A DNA stretch of 64,000 nucleotides, taken from contig NZ_CP173170.1 of NCBI RefSeq assembly GCF_044788715.1, positions 1,860,001-1,924,000 of the forward strand. The letters are read 5' to 3'. Positions 35,543 through 44,448 of the stretch are shown here, in pieces. The translations under genes were made by a program, and so were the position numbers. Position 1 is the first letter of the stretch. Every line of letters begins with the position of its first letter. A model generated the notes under the pieces. It searched no databases. It was not told where the DNA came from and saw nothing but the letters and a program-made list of their open reading frames with translations. This stretch comes from Methylotuvimicrobium sp018830325. GTDB lineage: Bacteria > Pseudomonadota > Gammaproteobacteria > Methylococcales > Methylomonadaceae.

Positions 35543-36622
35543 TTATGTAGCCTTTCTTCTTTCGGATTGCTTTGCAATAGCCCATAAAACATGTTCTTTG
35601 ACTAAGTCGGACGGGTGCTCGAGCTTGGCTTTCAGGGCCGAAACGATCGATTCCGAATAAGGGGCGTTACCGAGCGCGACCGCAATATTTCTTAGCCAGC
35701 GCTCGTGACCGATTCTTCGTATCGCCGAACCTTCGGTATATTTCAGAAAAGTCGGTTCGTCCCATTCAAAAACTTCGAGTAATTGCCGGCTGTTGAGTTG
35801 CTGTCTGGGATTGAAATCTTTTTCGTCGGTCAAGCGGGCGAAGCGGTTCCATGGGCAAACGATCTGGCAGTCGTCGCAACCGTAAATTCGGTTGCCGATC
35901 AACGGTCTTAACGGTTCCGGAATCGATCCGTGCAATTCGATCGTCAAGTATGACACGCACAAGCGCGCGTCGACTTGATAGGGTGCAACGATCGCCCGTG
36001 TCGGGCAGATGTCGAGGCACGCCATACAACTTCCGCAATGATTGCCGGCTTTTGTATCGGGCGGCAGAGCTAAATCGGTATAAATCTCGCCGAGAAAGAA
36101 CCAAGAGCCGGCCTTACGATTGATGACATTGGAATGCTTGCCTATCCAGCCCAGTCCGGCTTTCTCGGCCAACGCTTTTTCGAGAACCGGCGCGCTGTCT
36201 ACGAACACCCGGTAGCCGAAGTCGCCGATTTCGTTTTTAATCCGGTCGGCCAATTTTTGGAGGCGCTGTCTCATTAACTTGTGATAATCCCGGCCCAAGG
36301 CATATCTTGAAATATAAGCGGCTAGTGGTTCCTCAAGGTTGCGATTCATCGCTGCTGGAGGCTCGGGCAAATAATCCATGCGCACCGAAATAACACTGCG
36401 CGTTCCCGTCTGTAAAACGGCAGGCCGGCTGCGTTTGAGTCCGTGCCGCTGCATATAATCCATTTCGCCGTGAAAACCTTTGTCCAACCAATGATTGAGA
36501 TGGGCCTCTGCTTCGGCCAAATCGGTGTCGGCGATGCCGACTTGTTGAAAACCCAATTCCAGACTCCATTGTTTGATCCGTTGAGTCAGGGAAGAAAGCT
36601 GGTTTATGTTTGTTGTAGTCAT
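35543..36622 (-). CDS. queG: Epoxyqueuosine reductase
   Basis: A 359-residue cobalamin- and Fe-S-dependent enzyme that reduces epoxyqueuosine to queuosine in tRNA, the last step of queuosine synthesis. The N-terminal B12-binding domain includes SVRMDYLP and YALGRDYHKLMR. The two [4Fe-4S] motifs are CGSCMACLDICPTRAI and YGCDDCQIVCPWN, followed by a HEAT-like C-terminal part (LKAKLEHPSDLVKEHVLWAI) for tRNA binding. It starts at the ATG at 36622. The gene often sits next to tsaE/amiB or xerC in other bacteria; here it is flanked by repeats and stands alone. Confidence 0.96.
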   Translation of the reverse strand: MTTTNINQLSSLTQRIKQWSLELGFQQVGIADTDLAEAEAHLNHWLDKGFHGEMDYMQRHGLKRSRPAVLQTGTRSVISVRMDYLPEPPAAMNRNLEEPLAAYISRYALGRDYHKLMRQRLQKLADRIKNEIGDFGYRVFVDSAPVLEKALAEKAGLGWIGKHSNVINRKAGSWFFLGEIYTDLALPPDTKAGNHCGSCMACLDICPTRAIVAPYQVDARLCVSYLTIELHGSIPEPLRPLIGNRIYGCDDCQIVCPWNRFARLTDEKDFNPRQQLNSRQLLEVFEWDEPTFLKYTEGSAIRRIGHERWLRNIAVALGNAPYSESIVSALKAKLEHPSDLVKEHVLWAIAKQSERRKAT

Positions 36623-36895
36623 TGATGATTGCGCTATTCACTCGATTGCTTTGAGTTTAATGGTTTAACAGGCTCGTGTGGGTTTCTGTTCCTGTCAGGT
36701 GCTTGCACTGTTGATGCTCGATTAGAATTCGTGTTCTGAAGGTGTTTCGAATATACTGCAACGGATGGCATCAATTGATGTGATGCGAAATTTTTTTTCG
36801 AGTTGGTAGGATTAATTTCAGCCACTTAGCTTTAATTTAATTTCCGGTCGATTTTGTATTGCCGGGTAATTAAAACTTTATTGAATAGTATCTAA

Positions 36896-37456
36896 ATGCG
36901 ATTGAACAAGTACTTTATATCCATGCTGCCGATGCTGGCGGTCGGTTGTGCCGGTTTAACCGGACAACAGGCGGCCGCTCCGGTTGAACCGTATTATAAA
37001 ACACCGGTTCCGCAACCGCCGAAGCCTATCGTCAAAGAAAAGCCTGTTGCGCCGCCGGAAGTCAAAACCCCTCCATTAGAGCCGTCGGCTCCTCCGGCAT
37101 GGGCAACTCCTGCCGAAAAAGTGCAATCGACTCAATTGAGCCCGGTTGCAATTGCGATGATTTCCGATGCAGATCGAAGCGCCGGTGCGGGTAATCTGGA
37201 TTCGGCGGCTGCTGTTTTGGAGAGAGGGCTAAGAATCGAGCCGAGAAACGCGACTTTGATTTATAAATTGGCTGAAGTTCGTCTTAAACAAGCGAAGCCT
37301 AAACAAGCCGAGGACTTGGCTAAAAAATCGGCGATATTGGCGGGTTCCGATAGCAGGTTAAAAAAACGTTGCTGGCTCTTGATCGCCGAAGCAAAAAAAA
37401 TGCAAGGGGATTTGGCGGGGGCTATGGATGCGCGATTGAAAGCCGAAAATTTGTAA
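36896..37456 (+). CDS. TPR-containing proline-rich lipoprotein
   Basis: A 186-residue lipoprotein. Signal peptide and lipobox AVGCAG (Cys18); a proline-rich stretch (about 28-75: PVPQPPKPIVKEKPVAPPEV); then two to three TPR units at about 85-185 (GAGNLDSAAAVLERGLRIEP, ATLIYKLAEVRLKQAKPKQA). The proline-rich part may span away from the outer membrane and the TPRs bind a partner. Stand-alone gene; function unknown. Confidence 0.82.
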   Translation: MRLNKYFISMLPMLAVGCAGLTGQQAAAPVEPYYKTPVPQPPKPIVKEKPVAPPEVKTPPLEPSAPPAWATPAEKVQSTQLSPVAIAMISDADRSAGAGNLDSAAAVLERGLRIEPRNATLIYKLAEVRLKQAKPKQAEDLAKKSAILAGSDSRLKKRCWLLIAEAKKMQGDLAGAMDARLKAENL

Positions 37457-37511
37457 ATGATAGTTGAAAGTTCGATTAGAGCTTTCAACTTCGCAAAACT
37501 ATGTTGATCGG

Positions 37512-37665
37512 CTAGTACCCAGTCATTTTTACACTGTCGGGTAAAAATCGTTTAGCTCAGCGTAAATCCGCTCATCCTTCGACAGGGTTCTCCTGAGCGC
37601 AGCCGAAGGGCTCAGGATGAACGGATTTGCTTTTACCCGTGAAGACAAGATTGGCTGAGTACTAG
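37512..37665. repeat. 154-bp palindromic element
   Basis: Nested inverted arms: CTAGTACCCAGTCA / TGGCTGAGTACTAG at the ends, GGGTAAAA / TTTTACCC inside, and AAATCCGCTCATCC / GGATGAACGGATTT nearest the loop. It has the form of a MITE-like unit with a GACAGGGTTC-type REP core. No other copy in the window was noticed. Confidence 0.65.
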
Positions 37666-37680
37666 GGTATTAATTTTTAA

Positions 37681-37767
37681 AAGAGCAGTTCATTAAATCA
37701 TTGAGGCTCTAAACTGCCCATCCTTTGCGTTCAGGTCGATCGCTATTTGAGTACTTGAACTGCTCTT
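37681..37767. repeat. 12-bp perfect inverted repeat, 63-base spacer
   Basis: AAGAGCAGTTCA at 37681-37692 is matched by TGAACTGCTCTT at 37756-37767. It lies just 3' of the PEP-CTERM gene on the minus strand and could fold in the transcript, but it is not followed by a T run. Confidence 0.6.
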
Positions 37768-37808
37768 CCGGAGTTGAGGGTTGTTGCTACACAATGCCCG
37801 ACTTGTTT

Positions 37809-38378
37809 CTACTCGGCGCGATTGCGGCGAAAAACGTTCAGACTTGCTAAAGCGATTCCGAACAGAACCAATGCGCCGGGAAGCGGAACCGGAGCAGAAA
37901 AGTTGCTAATTGTTGATTGAGCTGAACCAAAAAGGCTGTCCAATGATGCTTGGCGAAAACCGAATACATCTCCAAGCTGAACATTAAATTCAAAAACACC
38001 AGATTGAGTTAAAGAGCCTCCATCTGCCGATAAAGCATATTCAGTGCCGTTATGGAGAAAAGACAACGGATCCCATTCGGCTGATTCATCGGTTGTTTCA
38101 TAAGACCAATTGAATGAGAGCATGCCGGTAGCATCCGCGCTTATTGTAAAGTCGATAGTTGCAAAGAGTTCTTCCGGATCAATGGCGTTATCGCCTCCAA
38201 TCAATGTAATGGAGTTTGGTGCATTGTTAAGGTCGATAGAGGCATCGGATCCTGGGGTAATCGCAGTTTGCCAATTACTAACATCATAATAGCCCTCGAA
38301 ACTAGCGTTTGCCGGCGAGATAACGATCATAGTGCCTGCGATTATAAATGATTTAAATAGCTTTATTTTATGCTTCAT
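37809..38378 (-). CDS. PEP-CTERM sorted exported protein
   Basis: A 189-residue secreted protein. Signal peptide ends around SPANA. The middle part is beta-rich and Asp/Ser/Thr-rich (NWQTAITPGSDASIDLNNAP, FTISADATGMLSFNWSYET) and lacks cysteine. The C-terminus is a PEP-CTERM tag: VPLPGALVLFGIALASLNVF followed by the basic end RRNRAE, where proline motif, hydrophobic helix and Arg cluster match the XrtA recognition signal. It should be cut by exosortase A and held in or on the EPS matrix. AGGAT lies eight bases before the ATG and a -24/-12 promoter about 50 bases further up. It is the only PEP-CTERM substrate seen in the window. Confidence 0.93.
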   Translation of the reverse strand: MKHKIKLFKSFIIAGTMIVISPANASFEGYYDVSNWQTAITPGSDASIDLNNAPNSITLIGGDNAIDPEELFATIDFTISADATGMLSFNWSYETTDESAEWDPLSFLHNGTEYALSADGGSLTQSGVFEFNVQLGDVFGFRQASLDSLFGSAQSTISNFSAPVPLPGALVLFGIALASLNVFRRNRAE

Positions 38379-38428
38379 GGTGATAATCCTTGTTATTGAG
38401 GTCAGAAGAATAGATTTTTGATATATTA

Positions 38429-38444
38429 AGCAAAATTGTTGCCT
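38429..38444 (-). promoter_or_regulatory. Sigma54-type -24/-12 promoter of the PEP-CTERM gene
   Basis: On the minus strand AGGCAACAATTTTGCT gives GG, ten bases, then GC, against the consensus TGGCAC-N5-TTGCA. The start of transcription would fall near 38418, giving a leader of about 40 bases with the AGGAT ribosome site. This is the expected target type for PrsR. Confidence 0.7.
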
Positions 38445-39172
38445 ATATGTTAATTCTATTTAAAAACAATTGCTTATGTTTTAAAAGAAAAAAGGAAGTT
38501 GATTGTTTGTAAAAATAGCTGACAAATTATCGGCACCTTGTTGTTTTTTAAAATTATTGAGTCGTTGAGCTAATATGAAATATCTTTATGCGCATTGTTC
38601 CAAGAAAAGCCCAATCAATTGGGTAAAGCAACTCGCTCTTTTATCCTAAGACGCCCGAAAAATCTATTTGTCAGCAAATGGTTTGTTAATGCTTAAAGCG
38701 CTATCAATTTATGAAAAAAATAGAACTTATTTGAAAAATACAATATTATCTAAGAACCTTGAAGATTGGTTTTTTTCATTCTATAGATTTTAATATGGTA
38801 GGAAAATATTTAATTATCAATGGTTAATCTATTTTTGGTTTATATGTTTTTTTATCGTGGGTGTTGCGACAGCAGGGAACTACCGTCAGTATCTGATTTC
38901 AGGTTTTCTTGATTAAGTTTAACTATCCTAGAGGGTTCAGGTGTTTGGACTCCTCGACAGGCAATGTCTCGCGCCTTCATGAAGATGAACGATTCCGTGT
39001 GCGAACGAATTTGGTAAACAAATGCTTGAAAGGTATTCGGCATATCTCGGGATAAGTGTAAATAAAGTCGACAATCCCGATTTTCGTTAATGCTAGTCTA
39101 CGTGAGTCGTGGTCCTAAAATTTAATTTTTTATAAAAGACAGGGTCCGAGAATTTTTCTTTATTCTTTTTGA
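38445..39172. other. AT-rich gap with a decayed repeat
   Basis: About 730 bases, markedly AT-rich up to 38850. The left part would hold upstream activator sites for the PEP-CTERM promoter. From about 38855 to 38985 are traces of a family-2/E repeat (GACAGCAGGGAACTACCGTC, ACTCCTCGACAGGCAATG). No credible gene is seen. Confidence 0.45.
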
Positions 39173-39184
39173 ATGGGTTTAACT

Positions 39185-39604
39185 ATGAAAAAAATGATTA
39201 TGCTTGGGATTTTCCTATCTGCCGGGATGGCTGGCGAGGTTGCCGCTGACTGTGAACCAACGACAAAACTTTCGCCTACCGCCTTAACTACTCTTTTAAG
39301 GGGTAATACTGTTTGTGCTCAAAAGGCTAATGGCGATAAATGGCAGGAATTTCATGAGCCAAGCGGAAAGTTATTCGACTATAAGAAAGGCCCGAACGAT
39401 CCGATTGATCCGACTAAAGAATTAGGAATATGGGAATTTGCCAGTCGAGGTCAGATTTGTTACCGCTACGGTGGCGGTGCATTTAATTATTGTTACTCTA
39501 TTCATAAAGTACCCGATCAAGAGCTTTACCAGTTTTGCAATACAAATGGTTTGGACGTAACGGCAAGCATTGTACCGGGAAATAATGGCTGCGGATTTAA
39601 TTGA
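39185..39604 (+). CDS. Small secreted cysteine-containing protein, unknown function
   Basis: A protein of about 139 residues with a clear signal peptide (MKKMIMLGIFLSAGMAGEVA-ADC). The mature part has six cysteines (CEPTT, NTVCAQK, GQICYRYG, NYCYS, QFCNTN, NGCGF), suggesting disulfide bonds in the periplasm or outside. Conserved-looking aromatic segments are GDKWQEFHEPSGKLFDY and LGIWEFASRGQICYRYGGG. The ATG at 39185 is preferred to that at 39173, because it starts the signal peptide with the Lys pair. It lies in an AT-rich region next to the PEP-CTERM gene (divergent). I do not recognise the family. Confidence 0.7.
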   Translation: MKKMIMLGIFLSAGMAGEVAADCEPTTKLSPTALTTLLRGNTVCAQKANGDKWQEFHEPSGKLFDYKKGPNDPIDPTKELGIWEFASRGQICYRYGGGAFNYCYSIHKVPDQELYQFCNTNGLDVTASIVPGNNGCGFN

Positions 39605-39665
39605 GGCGGTTTTATAAAAATTGATAACGGGCCATTCTTACCGCTACGCTAGTAGGTATGAAAGA

Positions 39666-40535
39666 TCAAAAAATCAAAGTCGCTCCCGGCCTAATAATTC
39701 CCAAGATCTCGAATGCTTGTAATGAGGCATCCAGCGTTAAAGGCTTAATCGATTCGTCGCTTAGGCCTAATGTCTCCCAGGCTTCCGGCAGATAGGTCGG
39801 GTTGAAGTCTTCGAAGTCATAGGTTTTTACCGAGCAAGGCTCGATACTCGCGGCGATTTTAGCCGCCACATGCAGGATGCAAGCATCCTGAAGAATATCG
39901 GTTGCGTTCATCGGATCGGTTTGCGCGGCGACCAATTGCCAAATGCTGCTCGGTAATTTCCATTCCTTCAATAATTCGGCGCCGAGTTCTGCATAGGTAA
40001 AACCGAAAATGCGTTGCTCGGCTTCGGCGACCGCATCCTCGCCTTGGTCTTTAAAACTCAAGGCTTCGCCGGCTTTTTCCGGAAACTGGCTAAACAAAAT
40101 CAACTTGCCGATGCTATTTAATAAGCCGGCGATGAAAAAACGTTCGCGCTCCCTTCTCTTACATTGTTCTGCCAATAGTCGGGCCAATACGCCGCAGGTG
40201 ATGCTGTGATACCAAAACGTCTCCATGTCGACCAAGTCTTCCGGAATGTCCTGAAAGGTTGATGCCACCGACGTCGCGATAACTATATTTCGTAATTCTT
40301 GCCGGCCAATCATCGAAATCGCGCGAGAAACCGTATCGACTTTTCCCGGAAATCCATAAAAGGCACTATTTACCAATTTTAACAATTGGGCCGTCAATGC
40401 CGGGTCGTGAACGATGATTTCTTCCAATTGATCGTTGCTGGCTTTATCGGAGCTTAGGAGTCCATTGACGCGCAATGCAACATCCGGCAAGGTATATAAA
40501 GAACCGACTTTTTCGATCAATGACTTAGGTACCAT
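39666..40535 (-). CDS. HDOD domain protein (putative signalling)
   Basis: A 289-residue protein dominated by an HDOD domain: LYTLPDVALRVNGLLSSDKA, HDPALTAQLLKLVNSAFYGF and VSRAISMIGRQELRNIVIAT. HDOD is an HD-related fold without the full metal-binding His/Asp set and takes part in signal transduction, chemotaxis or stress control. The ATG at 40535 is chosen (GAGAG six bases upstream); an earlier ATG at 40610 has no such site. It stands alone, with a repeat-filled gap upstream. Confidence 0.88.
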   Translation of the reverse strand: MVPKSLIEKVGSLYTLPDVALRVNGLLSSDKASNDQLEEIIVHDPALTAQLLKLVNSAFYGFPGKVDTVSRAISMIGRQELRNIVIATSVASTFQDIPEDLVDMETFWYHSITCGVLARLLAEQCKRRERERFFIAGLLNSIGKLILFSQFPEKAGEALSFKDQGEDAVAEAEQRIFGFTYAELGAELLKEWKLPSSIWQLVAAQTDPMNATDILQDACILHVAAKIAASIEPCSVKTYDFEDFNPTYLPEAWETLGLSDESIKPLTLDASLQAFEILGIIRPGATLIF

Positions 40536-40614
40536 AATGCTCTCTCGAACTTTGTTTTTTAAAGTGATGATAAGTATAGGTGCTCTAGTAAATTTTGCGT
40601 AATTATTCACATCC

Positions 40615-40930
40615 CCCTATCGTTCCCACGCTCCAGCGCTCATCGTTATACATAAGTCAAAAATTACTGTTTTGTAATCTTAGCTAATGAGGCTTCGATA
40701 CCATTTTTTGTCGCCCAACGTTCCCGACTTCGAAATCGCGATCTGGGGATCGCTCCCACAGTGCATCCGCCCCCTTGTGGGAGCGACGCCTTCGTCGCGA
40801 TTTCGAAGCCACTGATGTTCAATATCCGCAGATTTATCAAACAGCACCGTTTCCAGGTATACGATGACCTCTGTTTAGCAAGTTTGCCGATATTTGTGTA
40901 TAACGAAGAGCGCAGAGCGTGGGAGCGATA
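40615..40930. repeat. REP-type hairpin split by a 272-bp element
   Basis: TCGTTCCCACGCTCCAGC at 40620-40637 and its inverted partner GCAGAGCGTGGGAGCGATA at 40912-40930 form one palindrome whose loop holds the element at 40639-40910. A related, unsplit form (CGCTCCAGCGTGGGAATGC) is at about 8295. Confidence 0.7.
40639..40910. mobile_element. 272-bp MITE-like element, copy 2
   Basis: Same length and almost the same sequence as 4532-4803. Ends are CTCATCGTTATACATAAGT and TTTGTGTATAACGAAGAG. The internal palindrome and GCTCCCACA / TGTGGGAGC stem are conserved. A long minus-strand frame exists in both copies but is explained by the palindrome. Confidence 0.78.
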
Positions 40931-41152
40931 ATTACGCGGGACTGAATGGTTCGACTTTGTCATGTTTAAGTATTTGAATATTTTCGTGTCTTTCGTGGAC
41001 AAAATGCTTTTTATGAGTTTAAGGGGGTAAAATAATTTGCACAGGCAGAATAAACCATTAAATTAACTTCTTCTTATCCTTCATGATCTTAATAATGAAA
41101 TGCTTTTTCTATGATGATTAAGAGATAGCGAATCCGAACAGCTTTTTTGTGG

Positions 41153-42652
41153 TCATGCCTTTTCATTAATCAAACCCATTGGTATCAATGGGGCGCTTTC
41201 CTGCCGGGGCGGAGTGCCGTCCAAAGCATCGATAAAGCCGGGATTGAGTCCTTCGGCTTCGAATTGTTTTTTTAAATGTTCGATATTCTGCTTGATAAGG
41301 CCGGTTACTGCCTGTTGTTCGCTCCAGAAATGCGCATTGATTTTGTCGTCCAGATAAGACAATTTGCAGTGCAGCGTTCCTAAATTAGGTGGCGTTATCG
41401 TAAGATATACCGACCATTTTGCTTGTTCGTTCTGTTCGGAACCGTTATGTTTATCGCGCTCGATTTCTATTTTGACCGATTGCGCCTTGCTCTCGCCGAG
41501 AAACGGTATTTCCAGAAGCCAGACTTGTTTCGGCGAGTCGTCCTTGGGTAATGAGGCGAGTTGATCCAGAGTCAACTTGGCGACGCTATTTTCGGTCTTT
41601 TGCAGCAAATTTTTGAGTTGTTCCATTTCCGTAGCGTTGACCGGTTTTTCCGATTGAGGGGCCGTTTCCGGTTTGAGAATCTGGATCAATTTTAGTAATA
41701 AGCCTTTGAAATCCGATTTAAGAAGATCCGGTTGCTGTTTGGTCAATTCGAGCAATCGGGCTTCGAGGAACAAACCGGAGCGTTCGACTGCCGTTTTAAG
41801 TGTCTTACCGTCGGTCAATTGTTCCGGTCTTTGGAGATTTTGCAGTATTTCTTGGGCCAATTTTATCAATGTTTCGGAAACGGTTTTATTGGTTTGCAGA
41901 GACGGCAGGTCGGCAATGAGTTGATTGAGCAGTACGGTTGGCGTTTCGTGTCTCGGTAAAATGTCACGGACGACTGCCGGAATGTCACGGCGCGCGATCG
42001 GTAAGGTTTCGATTCTGCCGGTATTTTCGCGGCCAAGGGTAGCCGGAATATCTCTGAGAGTTGCCGGTACGATTTTAATTTCCCGGGATTGTCCGTGCCG
42101 GGCAATCTCCACGATAACGTTTTGTCCGGGCTTCAGATTTTGAACGGAATTTTTATCAGCCGGTAATTCAACCGTTTGCCGAGGCGTGCCCGCAGTTGAT
42201 TTATCGGTCGAAAACGAAAGTTGAATTCTATCCGGGCCTACCGATACGACTTTAGCCTGTATCGTTTCACTGGACGGTGGCGGTAAGCGGTTAAACGAGG
42301 TCTTGTCGGGCGTGGCGGTATCGAGTTTGGTTGGGGGAGCAGTCGCTTGTTCCGTTAGAGTAATCGGCGCGTTCTTAGTTTGTGGCGGATGGCCCTCGAT
42401 CTTAAATTCGAGCGTCGGTATCAGCCGGGTAACGATGAGTTTTAAGGGTTGGCCATTTTCCAATGGTAAAGGCCGGTTGCTTTGAACCTCTACGGTATGA
42501 TCGTTAATTTTTAAAGTGATGCCGGTTTGTTTGTTGTCGATCCGTATCACTGTAGCATTGAGTGCTTGACCGATTTTTTGCGCCAGCGGATGATCTTTTA
42601 CCTTGGCTAACGCGGTAAGCGTTTGAGCATTGACCGGTAATTTTATGTCCAC
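41153..42652 (-). CDS. FliK C-terminal (Flg_hook) domain protein
   Basis: A protein of about 499 residues. The N-terminal half (about 1-200) has repeated Val/Leu-rich OB-like segments and a Pro/Thr-rich linker. The C-terminal part (about 385-470) matches the hook-length control FliK C-domain: SVYLTITPPNLGTLHCKLSY with INAHFWSEQQAVTGLIKQNI. GTG at 42652 is chosen because GAGGT lies six bases before it, overlapping the upstream stop. An ATG at 42715 would overlap the hydrolase gene by 49 bases. No flagellar gene is nearby, so it may be a FliK-like protein with another export-linked role, or a hook-length regulator away from its cluster. Confidence 0.75.
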   Translation of the reverse strand: MDIKLPVNAQTLTALAKVKDHPLAQKIGQALNATVIRIDNKQTGITLKINDHTVEVQSNRPLPLENGQPLKLIVTRLIPTLEFKIEGHPPQTKNAPITLTEQATAPPTKLDTATPDKTSFNRLPPPSSETIQAKVVSVGPDRIQLSFSTDKSTAGTPRQTVELPADKNSVQNLKPGQNVIVEIARHGQSREIKIVPATLRDIPATLGRENTGRIETLPIARRDIPAVVRDILPRHETPTVLLNQLIADLPSLQTNKTVSETLIKLAQEILQNLQRPEQLTDGKTLKTAVERSGLFLEARLLELTKQQPDLLKSDFKGLLLKLIQILKPETAPQSEKPVNATEMEQLKNLLQKTENSVAKLTLDQLASLPKDDSPKQVWLLEIPFLGESKAQSVKIEIERDKHNGSEQNEQAKWSVYLTITPPNLGTLHCKLSYLDDKINAHFWSEQQAVTGLIKQNIEHLKKQFEAEGLNPGFIDALDGTPPRQESAPLIPMGLINEKA

Positions 42653-42666
42653 CGCGATGACCTCAA

Positions 42667-43878
42667 TCAGTATTCGTTCGGTTGTTTGTGTTTCGCAATC
42701 AACGATTCGATCCATCGATCGATTTTATCTACGATTTCTCGGCGCAACTTCGGTTTGGAAAATAATTGTTCGTGATGGCTTTTTCCGATAAGCGGCACGA
42801 CTTCGTTCAGCGGATGTTTTTCGAGCGTCACGGCCGCAAAGTCGATGTTGCCCCAAGCAGCGGTTATCGGGTCGAATTCGGAATAAATCAACAAATAGGG
42901 CGTGTCGAAATCGGCCATGTTTCGTCTGAATTGAATGATTTCCTTTTGCACGCCTTGCACGTAACGCAGTATCGTCCGGTGCATGATGTAGCGGTCGTGT
43001 TTATGGCGCAAACGTTCGACTTCCCAATCGCTGAGATAGGCTGAGACCCAATCTGGGCTGCTGGGTGAAAATATATTTCGTATGCCGGGCAATGATAAAA
43101 ATTCAATGATGCCGTTTTGTAACGGGACGGTCAGTAAAGCCGTGAATTGATTGAACAGCATCAGCGGGAACGCTTCGTCATGGGGATGGAGGAAATGCTC
43201 CTGGGTGTGGTAGGTAAAATGGATCAAAGGATTTTGAAACCAACCGCGCCAGCCTGGCACTTCGGTCACCGCGAACGCGGGGCCGGTGAAAATGATGCCG
43301 TCGACCGTATCTTGCAGTTTGGCTTCGAGTAAATAAGAAGCGCTGACCAATGACCCGAGGCTATGCGATAGAATAACCAGCGGCTTGTCGTTTCCCGCAC
43401 TTTCATCGCAGCGTTGTCTCAGGTGCTGGATCGCCAATCCCACGTCGCTACGCATCGCATCGAGGTTTCTAAGTTGGGCTTGTTTCAAAAACGCCGAGCT
43501 GACATCAAACTCATCGGCGCCGGCTTTGAGGCTTTCATGCGCCTCTAAATAGACCGGATTACTCAAACCATGTGCGGTCATATCGATGCCGGCGACGAGG
43601 TAACGGTTTGCGAAATGCCGGGCGATTTCAGCATAGCGGCCGGTATGTTCGTTCATGCCGTGTACGATCAAAATACAAGCTTGGATATCGTCGGCCGATT
43701 GCGAGGGTTCCCGGATTTGCATATGACGCCGTGATTCGCCGTTTTCCACCGGCAAAAAAATCGACTCTCCCCAAATCGGGTAAGGTTCCGTTGCGATTTG
43801 CGAATGCGAGCAGCCGCTCCCGATAAGCGGCAGGGCTAAACAGCACGAAAAAGCGATCAGTTTGAATAAGTTTGTCAT
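42667..43878 (-). CDS. Lipoprotein alpha/beta hydrolase (monoacylglycerol lipase-like)
   Basis: A 403-residue lipid-anchored hydrolase. Lipobox LIGSGCSHS (Cys23). The nucleophile elbow is ILSHSLGSLVSA (S-H-S-L-G). The acid is in LIYSEFDPITAAW and the His in IGKSHHEQLF. The lid region has HEHFLHPHDE-like basic and aromatic residues. The Hydrolase_4/lysophospholipase family fits a periplasm-facing esterase or monoacylglycerol lipase. Its stop overlaps the ribosome site of the FliK-domain gene, so the two are co-transcribed. A second lipoprotein of the same class is at 57060-58055. Confidence 0.87.
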   Translation of the reverse strand: MTNLFKLIAFSCCLALPLIGSGCSHSQIATEPYPIWGESIFLPVENGESRRHMQIREPSQSADDIQACILIVHGMNEHTGRYAEIARHFANRYLVAGIDMTAHGLSNPVYLEAHESLKAGADEFDVSSAFLKQAQLRNLDAMRSDVGLAIQHLRQRCDESAGNDKPLVILSHSLGSLVSASYLLEAKLQDTVDGIIFTGPAFAVTEVPGWRGWFQNPLIHFTYHTQEHFLHPHDEAFPLMLFNQFTALLTVPLQNGIIEFLSLPGIRNIFSPSSPDWVSAYLSDWEVERLRHKHDRYIMHRTILRYVQGVQKEIIQFRRNMADFDTPYLLIYSEFDPITAAWGNIDFAAVTLEKHPLNEVVPLIGKSHHEQLFSKPKLRREIVDKIDRWIESLIAKHKQPNEY

Positions 43879-44050
43879 GAAGTGAACAATGCTACTCGGT
43901 TAATTTTTTAGCAATGAATTTTTAAAAGGCTTGTACAAATTACGATTAACGAAGATTTCGATTCACAATAAACCGAACTTTTAACGCTGACAAGTTTCGT
44001 AAATGAATGAGTGCGCCATGAGTTATGCCGACTACGAGACTGTTCTACAA

Positions 44051-44448
44051 TAACGTTCATGAAGGCCTGGCCATCGCCCCGGCAAATGAAAGTTCTCTGG
44101 TGGCGGAGGGTGCGGTCACTCGCCCGACAGGACCCAGCCCCTAAATTAGTAAGACTATTAACCATGACCGATGGGCTATGGAATTTAGGGGCTGGGTGAA
44201 TACGTCCGTGTAGGCTCGACGGCGGCGACTGATTGCCAAGGATGGCATGAATGCAGATTTTGCATTACGCCATGGATGGCGTGTATTAGAGCAACGCAGG
44301 AGCAGTTGCCGAGGAGCAAAAATCTGCCCTGCCGCCGACGCCTGCCGGTCGAGCAACCGCACCCTCCTCGGAACCGTCATTGCCGCAGCAGAGTTTTGTA
44401 TATCGAAAAATTAAATAATAAGACTGGCTCCATGAACTTTCACAGTAA
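44051..44448. repeat. Family-E nested repeat, full copy E2 (inverted)
   Basis: Starts TAACGTTCATGAAGGCCTGG and ends GAACTTTCACAGTAA, inverted relative to E1 and nearly the same length. The core runs 44106-44366. It carries both the central module and the 64-bp module. It abuts copy E3 and shares TAA with it. The bases 43879-44050 before it hold nothing recognisable. Confidence 0.8.
44133..44196. repeat. 64-bp palindromic module M, copy 3
   Basis: CCCAGCCCCTAAATTAGTAA at the left, GAATTTAGGGGCTGGG at the right. Here the module follows GACAGGA and is followed by TGAATACGTCCGTGTAGG, the other half of the host motif. Confidence 0.8.

Noticed and set aside
36634..36825. 63-codon minus-strand frame upstream of the TPR lipoprotein
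   Set aside because: No ribosome site, signal or domain, and composition is not protein-like; treated as intergenic.
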